From Brachionus plicatilis (taxonomy: Eukaryota > Rotifera > Eurotatoria > Ploima > Brachionidae): a DNA stretch of 64,000 nt. Positions 12,301 to 22,876 of the stretch are shown piece by piece. A program made the translations under genes and the position numbers. The stretch covers positions 1,449,129-1,513,128 of the forward strand of contig QEOQ01000508.1 in NCBI GenBank assembly GCA_010279815.1, written 5' to 3'. The notes under the pieces were generated by a model. The model saw only the letters and a list, made by a program, of their open reading frames with translations. It was not told where the DNA came from and made no database searches. The first letter of the stretch is position 1. The number at the start of each line of letters is the position of its first letter.

Positions 12301-13495
12301 CAATTATTATTTTTTCAATTAAAAAAAATTCGGGGGATATTAAATTAATTGATAAATTTACATCGAATAATTTAATTGTCTTTAATATAAATTGTTTTAT
12401 TTAGACCATTCTCAAAAAATGAGAGTAATTTTTTGAATTTTACTTTTTTTACAATCCCAAGGACAATTGAATATTTTGAAATTTTAAATTGTATTGATAC
12501 TCTTCGATTTGTTTTTACATATTGTCTATTCTCAAAAATAATTTAATAATGCTCATGATATAGACATGCCCAGACTAAATATATATAAATAAATTAAAAC
12601 TTATCTAATTCCAACATATAGCAATTTTTTTAAAAAACTTTTAATTGAGTATTTCGATTTATTTGAAATTTTTATAAGTTTCCAAATGGGGATAATTTCT
12701 TCTTTGTACTAGTTTGTCTTTTTTTTCAATAAGTTTTACCTTATAATAACTCTTTTTATGGATAACATATATTCATCGACAAATTTTTATTTTTTCAATA
12801 TTAAAACCCTCTTTCCTAATTGAAAACCTAATATTAATAATGATTTATATTTTTTTATGAAAAATTCAATGCAACCGATGCACTAGTTATTTTTGGCATT
12901 AAATTTATTTTCAAAAACAATTACAATAGGAGAGCGGGGAAGGAAAACTTGTTAGAAGGATTGGTTTTTCAAAACCAAAATTTAGTTAGAAAAGATATTT
13001 TTTTATAGCTTTTGAGATTTTTAATTACAAAAATAAATTTTAAATAGTAAAAGATTTTTATTCACAAGTGTATTTTGTGGTGATTTAAATCGTCTTTCAA
13101 AATTAACTAAACAATTTAAATAATAATAATAATAATATCGTTCATACAACATCCTTTAACGACAAATCTAAAAATGCTAAATATTGTATGCTTAAAGCTT
13201 ATTATATATGAGTAGATCTCGATGAGCTGATGACAAATATTTACTTTTTCGTACAGAATTTTCCTACAAAAAACAAAACAATAGCTTGTATTTTTTTAAG
13301 ACTAACATAAGTTCATATTTTATTTTTTTTGTTATCGCCGTGTTTGGCGCAATTTTTGAACTAAATATTAAATAACAAACATATTATTATTTTTTCACAA
13401 ATACTTGTGATACATTCATCAAATTTTGTCAAAAAAATTTTAAATGTGCATAATGATTATTTTCTGAGACTAAGAAAGAAAATAAAAAAAATTGA
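9341..13495. other. intergenic, AT-rich; vigilin upstream region
   Basis: Begins with the vigilin 5' flank. A run of 27 T lies at 9747-9773. Apart from one weak exon candidate at 12067-12188 on the minus strand I see no coding signal; codon-like structure is absent and stops are frequent in all frames. Confidence 0.5.
12067..12188 (-). CDS. orphan exon candidate, function unknown
   Basis: ATG at 12188-12186 opens 40 codons ending two bases into a codon at a good donor (GATAG then GTAAAA). The peptide begins MENYILSIFECLDP and contains CLKQYSDEWRTSAYQCL, which has a protein-like composition that is unusual in this spacer. I could not find an in-phase downstream exon, so it may be a relic or chance ORF. 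Confidence 0.2.
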
Positions 13496-13834
13496 AATGT
13501 ACCATTATATTGGCATTGTAAAATTTCATACAAAACTTTCCATACAAGAAGAAAAAAATTTTAAAACTTTTGTTCTAATGGCCAATGACTTTTTCATGAG
13601 ATGAAACAAGGTGAAACAACTTTTGTTTCACCTCCTGTTGAATTCTAAAAAATTGAACTCTATTTAAAAGTATTGATTTTGCAGTCTTTCTCATTAGGTG
13701 AAAAAAAAGTTGTTTCACTTTGTTTAATATTCAGAACAAGTTTTTCACCATTACAATAAAATTTGTAAAATTTTTTTCTTCTTGTATGGGAAGTCTTAAA
13801 TGAAATTTTACAATGCCCATTATATTTTACATTT
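13496..13834. mobile_element. MITE-like inverted repeat, about 340 bases
   Basis: Arms of about 140 bases (13496-13634 and 13690-13834) pair with mismatches. Shared blocks include GGCATTGTAAAATTTCAT, CATACAAGAAGAAAAAAA and GTGAAACAACTTTT. The loop is short and there is no ORF. Any ORF read through it is composed of the repeat itself. Confidence 0.65.
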
Positions 13835-14890
13835 TTTCTGAATTTTCTATAAAAATTAAGTTTTACGTAAAATTGAATTTTTTAGAGCTAAAATTTACTA
13901 TATTAAAACTGGTTTTAATTTCAGGAAGACACAGATCCCAAGTAATCCTTTTAACGATATAAAAACGAGAATTATCGATAAGATCCTTATTTCTCGCAAA
14001 TTTTTCGCTAATTATCGTTATTTTTTTTATTGCAATAAACTTTTTATCTTTTCTTATCGATACTTTATCGTTGATTTTTTATTTATCATTATTGTTAGGA
14101 TTAAAATTTTTTTTTTTGCTATTTCAGTTTTTTAATAAGCTATCATTCACCATTTCAAAAATTCTTCTGGTTACAGTAGGAAAATTCCTTATCTTTAATT
14201 AGTGATAAAGTAGCATAAATAAAAATTGGATGTGTTATTTGACAAGGAAAAATATAAATTAATTTAAAAAAGGAATTATGTCAATGTTGTATTTTGATTA
14301 CCTCTTACAAGGCTCATCAAGCATATGCGCAAGCATACTGTTTTAAAAAATACAAGCCTACGAGCCTTAAACATTTTAAAATTATTTTTTTAGATCTTTG
14401 TCAGACCTAAAAACACACCAGTCGGCATTATTTATTTGATTATAAAATTTTGAAATAAAAATGTTAATTGGATAACCAATTAATTTTATTTATTCATAGA
14501 AAAGCTGTAGAACATTTTTTTAATCCTCATGAACACTTTTCTTCACAATATTCATTATTTAACAATAAAAAAAATAGCCCAAAAACATTGAGTATTTTTA
14601 TTCGCTAAAAAAAATAATTAAAAAATTGCATATAAAAATATCTATTGAAAATTGAAAATAAGACAAAAAATATTTCAACACAATTATTATGTATACAACT
14701 AACCAAAAAAATCAGTTATTCAATGAAAACAGTAAAACTTTTTTTTTTAATTTTAGGCTTGAATATTGTACGCTAAGTAAAGTTAATGTTTGGCGTAAAT
14801 AAAAATCATCTTTGAGTCGAAAAATATCAAATTTTAATTTTTGATTCATTTTTTTTTTTACTTATTATCGTTTCAGGTACACTGTTTAAT

Positions 14891-16471
14891 GGATGCCTGT
14901 AAAAACAGCACCCATCAAAAAAGCGAAAAAAAAGCACCCTGTGTAAATCGCATTAAATATTATAAAATACCTTTTTTTTTTTGATATATTTATTTCTAAC
15001 AACCTCAATTTTAATAAACATCAATTTTTATATTAAAAAAATATTGTTATTATATAAAATTTTCAAGTTTTAAAATAATTTGTACATAACACTTTAAAAC
15101 ACCCTGAAACACCCTATTAAGTTTATAAAACACCCTGCAACACCCTTTTGATTCTGATAGAGGAGAAAAAGTTCTGCTTGGCAAATTATTTTTCAAAAGG
15201 TCTGGACATGTAAAAACCCTATAAAAACCGCTAAAACTGGTTTAGACCGGATTTTTTAAAACACCCTGAATATTTTTTTTTAAAAAGGTTTTTCAGTGAA
15301 AGAAACAACTTTTTTTGGGTTTCTGGGGTCAAGAAATACGATTCTGAGGTCGGTTTAACAAAATAAATACATCCTAATTTTCTTGGGATTTTTTTCTATT
15401 TTTTTGGCAAAAAAACTACTACCTAGGGTTTTCGACTGAAAGAACAATAACAGCTAGTTATAGAAAAAATTAGATAAGGACTTTAAATTTGATTTAATAT
15501 TAAATTGTAAATATTTAATTATGATTTTGATTTTTCTTACTCTTTTTTTATGTAAATTATTTCCTTTTTTTGAATATTGATTGTGTTATTAAATTTGTAT
15601 CATAGCAAATCATTCAATGAAAATATATTTAAAAAAATATAATTTTATTTTCTAAAAAAATAATTATATCTAATTTTTTCTATAGCAAAAAAATAGAAAA
15701 AAATCCCAAGAAAATTACGATGTATTGCTAAAGAGCCAAAATGACAAAATTTTTTTTATTATGAACTCTTGAAGTCTAATAAGAGACCTAAAAAATAGTC
15801 TTTATTTTTATTAAATTTCTCTTTTTTAATAATTTAAAAAATAAATGTTGAAAAATGCTTTTTATTTAAAAATTTAATTTCATATTATATTACAAAAAGT
15901 TACCCTAGAATCAGCATTAAAATTTCCAAGTCAAAATTCAATAATCTTATAGTGGACTCTTGTGGGCCTGGATTGACTAAATCATGATTAATAGTTTATT
16001 TTGTTAAACCGACCTCAGAATCGTATTTCTTGACCCCAGAAACCCAAAAAAAGTTGTTTCTTTCACTGAAAAACCTTTTTAAAAAAAAATATTCAGGGTG
16101 TTTTAAAAAATCCGGTCTAAACCAGTTTTAGCGGTTTTTATAGGGTTTTTACATGTCCAGACCTTTTGAAAAATAATTTGCCAAGCAGAACTTTTTCTCC
16201 TCTATCAGAATCAAAAGGGTGTTGCAGGGTGTTTTATAAACTTAATAGGGTGTTTCAGGGTGTTTTAAAGTGTTATGTACAAATTATTTTAAAACTTGAA
16301 AATTTTATATAATAACAATATTTTTTTAATATAAAAATTGATGTTTATTAAAATTGAGGTTGTTAGAAATAAATATATCAAAAAAAAAAAGGTATTTTAT
16401 AATATTTAATGCGATTTACACAGGGTGCTTTTTTTTCGCTTTTTTGATGGGTGCTGTTTTTACAGGCATCC
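14891..16471. mobile_element. non-autonomous DNA transposon with 478-base terminal inverted repeats and 9-base target duplication
   Basis: Arms 14891-15368 and 15994-16471 are near-perfect reverse complements, starting GGATGCCTGTAAAAACAGC. The element is flanked by identical direct 9-mers CTGTTTAAT at 14882-14890 and 16472-16480. The centre holds shorter nested inverted pieces (15367-15411 with 15684-15727; 15455-15478 with 15660-15685) and about 260 unpaired bases at 15728-15993. Each arm contains repeated ACACCCT words. No transposase ORF is present. Long TIRs with a 9-base duplication are known for Mutator-like elements; Merlin elements give 8-9 bases. The arm identity and intact duplication suggest a recent insertion. 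Confidence 0.88.
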
Positions 16472-16608
16472 CTGTTTAATTGACTGTAAAATATTTTTTA
16501 TTCATTTCTTTTTTTGAAGGTTTAATGGCTCTGGATCTTTTTTTTACTTGAGATGCTATTGTTATATGGCAATAAGATTTAAATAAATTAAGGTAAACTC
16601 AGCACAAT

Positions 16609-16855
16609 AAGTCTAGCGTTGTAAGTCGACTTTAATTTCGACTTAAGAAGAAAAAGGAAAGGCGCTCTCTTTGATAAAATCCACAGATGTTTGAAAAAAC
16701 CAAGTCTGATATTTATTTAACAGTCTTTTATTTTAGATTTTTGAGACTTGTGACTTTTAAGCATCTCTGGATTTTATCATAAAGAGCGCCTATCTTTTTT
16801 CTTCTAAAGTCGAAATCAAAGTACACTCATAACACTAAATCAGTCTCAGACTTAC
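16609..16855. mobile_element. MITE-like inverted repeat, about 250 bases
   Basis: Arms 16609-16690 and 16763-16855 pair imperfectly. The best block is AAGGCGCTCTCTTTGATAAA against its complement in TTTATCATAAAGAGCGCC, together with ATTTCGACTTAAGAAGAAAA. No ORF. It lies only about 130 bases beyond the large transposon at 14891-16471 but shares no obvious sequence with it. Confidence 0.6.
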
Positions 16856-17292
16856 AGTTTATTGGTCAAGAGGATCAAAAAATTCCAATTTTCCAATGTC
16901 TCTTGGAAATTGTGAACTTGAATCCTAAAACAATTCGTAACAAATTGTTTAAATCGATTGATATACTTATACACAAAATAAAAAAGAAAATAAAAAAATG
17001 TTCGTTCATCTTTTAAGTATGTGTTCTTTTACTATTTTTTAAATTTTTTTTTATAAAAATTATCAATATCAAATAAAATTGAAAACCAAATCTTTTTTTA
17101 ATTGAATTGCATTCCATATTTTTTTATTTGTCTATTTTAATTTAAATAGCTTTGATTAATTAATTTTTAAACAAAAAATGTTTTTTTGAAATAACTATCT
17201 AGTTCCTGATAGATGCTTCTTAAATAAAAATTAAATCTTCGTTGAAAACAAAAGTCCAGGAAATTGAGTTGAATATTAAGACCAAATTTAAT

Positions 17293-17431
<139 letters not shown>

Positions 17432-18101
17432 GATACGACAAGCAAGCTTGCGGAGGCGATCGCCTATGGTAGCTGATTGAGCTATACAAGGAAAATTACA
17501 GAAATAGAAGAACTTATATGTTTTTAGAGTCAATAAACATTATTTACAGTACAAAAAATAAGAAAAATTTAGAAGTTACTGAGAGGGGTATATAGTATAA
17601 ATTATTTCTAAAATTAAAATTATTGTGGTAGAAACTTGGTTGCCGGTCATGAAGGCATTGTAGCGATTCTTGAATTGATTGACTGAGTCGGAATCTGGAA
17701 GTTCGCCCAGCTCACTTCGTTGATGCCGTTTATGAGCTTGAACTGTTAAATCATGTCACCTCATGCACGAAGCTCGTGAAGGGATGTCAGGTTAGGATGG
17801 CAAGACGGTCCTCGTAAGTCCAGTTCTAAATTCTCGGCACTAGTTTGGTAGCTCTCCTCTGCATTGTCTCCAGTAGTTTTATGTCTTTCTTGCTAGACGG
17901 GAAGCAGACCAAGACAAGCGGCGTATTCCTGATGGGTCTCACGAAAACACAGTAGAGGGTCCTGCTTGGTCAATGGTTCAGTGTCTGAAGGTGCGTTTTA
18001 GCTGACTGAGGATGCTCGTTGCTCTGTTGGCTTGTGTTCGAATGTGGTTAGTGAACTTCAGATTAATTGAAAAAGTTACTCGCAGATCCTTCTCAGTGAG
18101 C
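17432..18101 (-). pseudogene. 5'-truncated, decayed non-LTR retrotransposon (CR1/L2-like reverse transcriptase C-terminus)
   Basis: Read on the minus strand from 18101 downward, conceptual translation across stops and frame breaks gives EKDLRVTFS, LKFTNHIRTQANRATSIL, LLETMQRRATKLVP, TYEDRLA and a GD-like MIQFKLINGINEV region. These match in order the C-terminal reverse transcriptase and thumb region of CR1/L2-type elements (KDLGV, NKANxxLG, LExVQRRATKLV, YEERL, RRRGDMI). At least three stops and several frameshifts make it inactive. A short 3' untranslated part ends at 17432, followed by (ATT)n. The 5' end at about 18101 is abrupt, as expected for truncated target-primed insertion. Clade assignment is tentative. 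Confidence 0.75.
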
Positions 18102-18294
18102 TACTTCCATTTATTTTTGATTTATTTTTTAAAAATTCCAAATTTGATTCTATCACTTATTTCAAAAAAATAAACGTAAAAAACTTCTATCAGTCATAGA
18201 AGTTTTTTACAAAAATAATAAAGATATTTGAAAAAAATATTAATATTCAATGTATTAAAACAGTTTATTAATTGAAAATTTTAAAATTTTAAAA

Positions 18295-19176
18295 TTATCG
18301 TTCATTTTTTAGCTCTTTGACTTTAAGAAATAAAAAATGATCTTTCCACAAATAAAATATTTCTTTAAGCACGTCTGTCCCAATTGAAATGGTCACAAAT
18401 TCAGTTTTTTGTTTGTCAAAATCGCAAATTTTCAAATCAAATACCAAGGGTACTTCTAGATTATCTTGATTTACAATACGTGAATAAAGCAAATTTACAT
18501 TAAACTGAGACATGTTTTCATTATAGAATCCATTTATTAGTTCATCAAAAGAAACAGAGTAGCTTTTTTCTTCTATTTTTTGCGAATTATTGCGAACACT
18601 GTTTTGTAAAATTGAAACTTTTTCCTCACTTGGACTCTTAGATCGCTCAAGTAGAAAAAAAATGGCACTAAAATTCTTCTTGTCATATTCGACTTTGAAT
18701 CCAAATGAATAGGATATATACGTATATTGATTCAACTGTGCAATAGATTTGGCCAGTAAAAGACCAAGATCTTGATTGATGAATCCAATCTCACCGATAA
18801 TTTCGTTGTGACCTTTTTCATGAGTGGAACCCAGATTCAAATCAATGGACAAAAGTTGACAGTGTCCACCACCAAATTGGTTGAATATCGGAATTTTGGA
18901 TGGTGATGCGAAAAAAAAGTCATAGTTAAATTTTTTATTTATTGGCTCGTAAAACTGCTTTGCCAGGAGACTTAAAGAATGAGAATGAAGTTTAGATTTG
19001 TCGCTTGAAACAAATATTTCAGAATTGTGAACAAAGCCCTTGCCAAAATTATTTATTGATTCAATGCTGAATTGGTCAAAATTACCAATTGAAAAATTTT
19101 TATTTGATTCTGGTATTTGATTTGCATCTGATAGTTTTCTGAAATATTTTTCAAGGTCTAGTTTATCTTCACCCAT
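18295..19176 (-). CDS. uncharacterised protein, 293 aa, single exon
   Basis: ATG at 19176 to stop at 18295, without introns. It has no signal peptide or obvious membrane segment. The N-terminal ~60 residues are polar. The middle contains NQFGGGHCQLLSIDLNLGS and a run of alternating hydrophobic residues (YTYISYSFGFKVEYDKKNFSAIFFLLE) suggesting beta strands; residues 185-205 are Ser/Lys/Glu-rich and probably a linker. The C-terminus is EIFYLWKDHFLFLKVKELK. Amino-acid use looks like a real protein. I do not recognise the family. It is the first gene after the repeat-rich region and stands alone. Confidence 0.65.
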   Translation of the reverse strand: MGEDKLDLEKYFRKLSDANQIPESNKNFSIGNFDQFSIESINNFGKGFVHNSEIFVSSDKSKLHSHSLSLLAKQFYEPINKKFNYDFFFASPSKIPIFNQFGGGHCQLLSIDLNLGSTHEKGHNEIIGEIGFINQDLGLLLAKSIAQLNQYTYISYSFGFKVEYDKKNFSAIFFLLERSKSPSEEKVSILQNSVRNNSQKIEEKSYSVSFDELINGFYNENMSQFNVNLLYSRIVNQDNLEVPLVFDLKICDFDKQKTEFVTISIGTDVLKEIFYLWKDHFLFLKVKELKNER

Positions 19177-21157
19177 TTTTTAATTTTTTTTTCGAAAAAT
19201 TTTCTCGAAATTAAATTTTAAAAATAAATTGAAAGAATTTGTTAGGGGCTTGGTGTTATTTTTATTTTTTTCTTGGATTTCAATTTTACATAATTTTTTT
19301 GTCAAAATTCGGAATTGAGTAAAAAAAATATCTACTTGTTAATATCTACTGATAAACAAGACCATTGACTCTTTGTATATGGATTTTTATTTCAAATAAA
19401 TTCCAATGATCTTTTTATTAATCTGTAGGGAAGAAAAATTGAATCATTTAATGTACAGATAATACTTTTTGGGCCATCTTTAGGGATGTTATGAGTTACT
19501 GAAGAAGACATAGCAAAAATGTACCAAAATAGTTTTGAGCTATTTTCCACTAAGAAACTTATAAAGATTTTCCTGTTTTTGACATTTTTAACCCATATGC
19601 CCCTCTCTAACCAACATCTTGGCCTCTATAACATATCGTAAATTCAGCCATTATGACAAACTCTTAAATTATAATTTTAATAATTTTTTATTTTTAATTG
19701 TCAAAGCAATAATTAAAACTAAAAAGTTAAACTCATGGCTTTGGTCACAGGACTAATTATTAGATAAAGTAAGAAAACTTATAATAAACGGGCCAAAATT
19801 TTCCAAAACCGTGATATGACCGTATTAACCGGACAGTTTTTACGGGCGGACTTTCACCCGTTCATTTTTGCGGGCTACTTTTGGCCAGTTTAATAACCGT
19901 TTAAACTTAAATAATTTATTAAAAATAAATTTTTAAATATTATTTCAAAAACTTAAAATCTAGTGACTTTGCTTTTTACTAAGCCGCCACAATAACTACC
20001 TGGAACGGCAAATATTCAAATAAAAAATTTGACTCAAAAATAAAAAATAATTATCAAGCCCGTTTTTTGAAGAATATTTAAAAATTTATTTTTAATAAAT
20101 TATTTAAGAAAAATCTTTTTACCAAATTCAAAACCTGCCCGCCAAAATTCGGACTTAGTCCGCTCGGTTAAATTTAAACGGCTAATAAACGGGCCAACAA
20201 CTGCGAGTAACCGCTCGTCTATTGGACCGGTTAGTTCTGTCCGCATACAACACTACTTATAATTTCGCTCCTTTAAATTTTTAAATATTAGGATTTAATT
20301 AACACAATATTAGCTAAATGATTACAAAAAATAAAATTAAAAGCAAATTTTTTATATTTAAAAGTTTTGATTTCTTTAATGCTAATTTTCTTATCTTTAC
20401 TTTTTTAAAAAATTTTTAAAAAAAATTTAATTCAAGTTTTTCAATTTTTAATTTTATTTCTCTTTTTTGAAATTAAATGATTAAAAATAAATTATTATTT
20501 ATTTATTTATTTGTTTTATCTGTGCCTAGCTAAAGCCCCTTCAGGTTAAAAAAAATTAAATGCTAAGGTAGCAATAATTGAATTACTTATTTTACTTATT
20601 TAAAAAGAATTTATATTAGTCGGAACCATTTTATAAATTAAATAAAATCTATTAAATTAAACCTAACGTATCGGAATTAGATCCTAAAATACGGAATTCA
20701 CAAAACAGAAAGTGCTAAAATTCCTGAAAAGAAACTTGGAAAAGTTTCCTACTTTTCCAAGTTCGCTTGAATTAAATTTTTTTATAATTAGTCCTGGGAC
20801 CAAATCTAAACTCGACTTTTATTATATTAAATTGTTTTTTCATTTTGCCGCTCTTCCGGATTTTAGGAGAAATTCCGCACAAAATATGCCGTATTTAATC
20901 ATTTTCGTTTTTTCAGAGTTTACCGTATTATTTTCAAAAGGATCATATAGCTTTAAAAATGAAGGGGAAAATACGCCTAGAAATTGTTTTTAAATTTTCC
21001 TTTACTTTTATTCAAATTTAAATAGGCGTTAATGCCGAAATTTATTATATGCGAAAAAGTTAATTTTATTTATAAAACAAAATATCAGCTTTAACATTTG
21101 TTTAGTTTTTATTAAATTATAAAACCAACATGTGAAATTTTATTCTAATTTCACCAA
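19177..21157. other. intergenic with repeat remnants
   Basis: No convincing exon. It holds a possible transposable element at 19786-20254, a likely retroelement 3' end on the minus strand around 20497-20550 (GGGGCTTTAGCTAGGCACAG followed by a run of AAAT units), and an imperfect inverted repeat at about 20670-20880 containing the hairpin AACTTGGAAAAG / CTTTTCCAAGTT. The open frame at 20712-20993 runs through that repeat and I do not call it. Confidence 0.45.
19786..20254. repeat. possible transposable element with 9-base direct repeats
   Basis: The 9-mer ACTTATAAT flanks both sides (19777-19785 and 20255-20263). Inside, GTTTAAACTTAAATAATTTA at about 19907 pairs with its complement near 20075-20110, and CGGGC/GCCCG-rich words occur near both ends, unlike the AT-rich surroundings. 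The block CCACAATAACTACCTGGAAC at about 19985 recurs diverged near 34892-34918. Terminal repeats are not clear, so this is tentative. Confidence 0.35.
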
Positions 21158-22876
21158 ATGACTCAATTTTTTGATAATTTAATATCAGTTTTTAAACTTA
21201 AATTAGTCAAAGCGCTCTGCTTTAACTCGTCGGAACAAAATATAGCATTTGAAAGTGCGATTAAGATTTACCTAAATAAACCTCAAGTCGTCAACAAATG
21301 GCTAGCTGGAAGTATCAACATTGAGCCTATTCACACAAATGTAGATATCGACTTTTCATCTTTCACTACTGAATATAAAGAATTTTTATCAAAAAATAAC
21401 AAAATATTCAACAATGTAAAATATGTAATTTATTCAAATTTTACTCAACATAACCTTGTTCTATTGTGTCCAGTTAAAGAAATCCCAACCAGAGATAGCT
21501 CAAAGTATGCCTCTGTCAACTTTGCTCATTTGATTCACTTAAATAAAATTGGCAAAACATTGGAACTATTTGTCGAATGTGGTGATAGTGTTGATGAAAA
21601 ATATTCTCTACAGGTAAAATGGCTCACAGAAAACTTGATGCCAAAGCTTCAAAATTGGTCTCGAACTGTCCATCAAACTGATGATTTCGAGTGCGCTAGA
21701 CTTAGCACTTTATCTTTGTACCCAGAGATGGTCAATGACTACTCGAAGCTCTACCAAGCAATGAAAGATGTATACTGGCCAAAATTTTCGAACAATTGGG
21801 CACAACTTACCAATACAAATCCTGAAAAGTTCATTCATGAAGACATTTCTATAGCTTGCTACTTTATACTAGCATGGAAATTTTTGAATATAAAACCAGA
21901 AAGATTTGTAGATGTAGGCTGTGGCAATGGACTCTTGGTTCACATTTTAAATGACCAAGGCTACTGCGGTTATGGTGTGGACATGAGAAGACGAAAAATA
22001 TGGGACAACTATTCTCAGACAAATCTAATCGAGAGAACCATTGATCCAAAAAATTGTTTTTTCGATGATTGTGACTGGATTATTGGAAATCATTCTGATG
22101 AACTCTCTCCATGGTTGCCTTATATTGCGCGTAAAGCGTTCAATAGACTTGGTTCAAAGTGCCATGTAATGCTCATACCTTGTTGTCTTTTTGATTTTAA
22201 TTCAAAATTTGAATTAAAACAAAAAAATGAGTCCAGATATGACACATACTTGAATTATTTAGATAAAGTATTTGTTGCTTTTGGTTTTAAAGTGTATCGA
22301 GATAAATTGAGGATACCATCAACCCGTAATGTGTGTCTAATTGGAATTATGGAAGATTTAGTGAATAGAGATGAAGATGAAATCGTGAATTCCTTGCATT
22401 CGAATTCAAAGGCATCAAATTTTGTGCCCCGAGACTTGGAGCAAGAAAAGCTAAGATCAAGCAGAAATTGTACAAAAAATGTTGACGCTGAACTTAAAAC
22501 ATTTATTGTGCGAAAAGTTCTTGACAATCTTTTGAGTGAGGAGAATTATTTGGAAAAATATGATGGTTCTAAGTGGAACGCTGGTCGCTCAAGCGATCTG
22601 TCTGAAATAGTTGGTTTGTTCGAAAAAAAACAATTTGCTAAAATAAAGTGCGAATGTGGTGGCATCAAAACCCTTCTTAAAAATTATCACCAACTTTTTA
22701 TCTGCGAAGGAAACACTGTCAGAATTCGGAATCAAATTTTGGATAAAGTTTTAGAAAAAAAAAATAAAAATGATCGTAAAATTTTTGCAAAAACTAAGCC
22801 TTGTCTATTTTTTATGCATCATCCAAATGGATGTATTTTAAATGAAACAGATTGTTCATTTTTACATAATATTTAA
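21158..22876 (+). CDS. TRMT44: tRNA (uracil-2'-O-)-methyltransferase, Trm44/TRMT44 family
   Basis: 572 aa in a single exon, close to yeast Trm44 (567 aa). The family 2'-O-methylates uridine 44 of certain tRNAs in the cytosol using S-adenosylmethionine. A class I methyltransferase glycine loop VDVGCGNGLLVHIL lies at about residues 250-263, followed by GYGVDMRRRKIWDNY, the Trm44 signature after motif I. IGNHSDELSPWLPYIA with CHVMLIPCCLFDF matches the later core. The C-terminus carries a CCCH zinc finger, C-x9-C-x6-C-x3-H (PCLFFMHHPNGCILNETDC), also typical of the family. The start ATG at 21158 is the first in frame. It converges on the minus-strand gene ending at 25141. Confidence 0.92.
   Translation: MTQFFDNLISVFKLKLVKALCFNSSEQNIAFESAIKIYLNKPQVVNKWLAGSINIEPIHTNVDIDFSSFTTEYKEFLSKNNKIFNNVKYVIYSNFTQHNLVLLCPVKEIPTRDSSKYASVNFAHLIHLNKIGKTLELFVECGDSVDEKYSLQVKWLTENLMPKLQNWSRTVHQTDDFECARLSTLSLYPEMVNDYSKLYQAMKDVYWPKFSNNWAQLTNTNPEKFIHEDISIACYFILAWKFLNIKPERFVDVGCGNGLLVHILNDQGYCGYGVDMRRRKIWDNYSQTNLIERTIDPKNCFFDDCDWIIGNHSDELSPWLPYIARKAFNRLGSKCHVMLIPCCLFDFNSKFELKQKNESRYDTYLNYLDKVFVAFGFKVYRDKLRIPSTRNVCLIGIMEDLVNRDEDEIVNSLHSNSKASNFVPRDLEQEKLRSSRNCTKNVDAELKTFIVRKVLDNLLSEENYLEKYDGSKWNAGRSSDLSEIVGLFEKKQFAKIKCECGGIKTLLKNYHQLFICEGNTVRIRNQILDKVLEKKNKNDRKIFAKTKPCLFFMHHPNGCILNETDCSFLHNI

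Noticed and set aside
13407..13604. 65-codon plus-strand frame
   Set aside because: Runs into the left arm of the inverted repeat at 13496-13834 and has no coding features of its own.
20712..20993. 93-codon plus-strand frame upstream of TRMT44
   Set aside because: Overlaps an imperfect inverted repeat and a hairpin; Phe/Leu/Ser composition is what AT-rich spacer yields.
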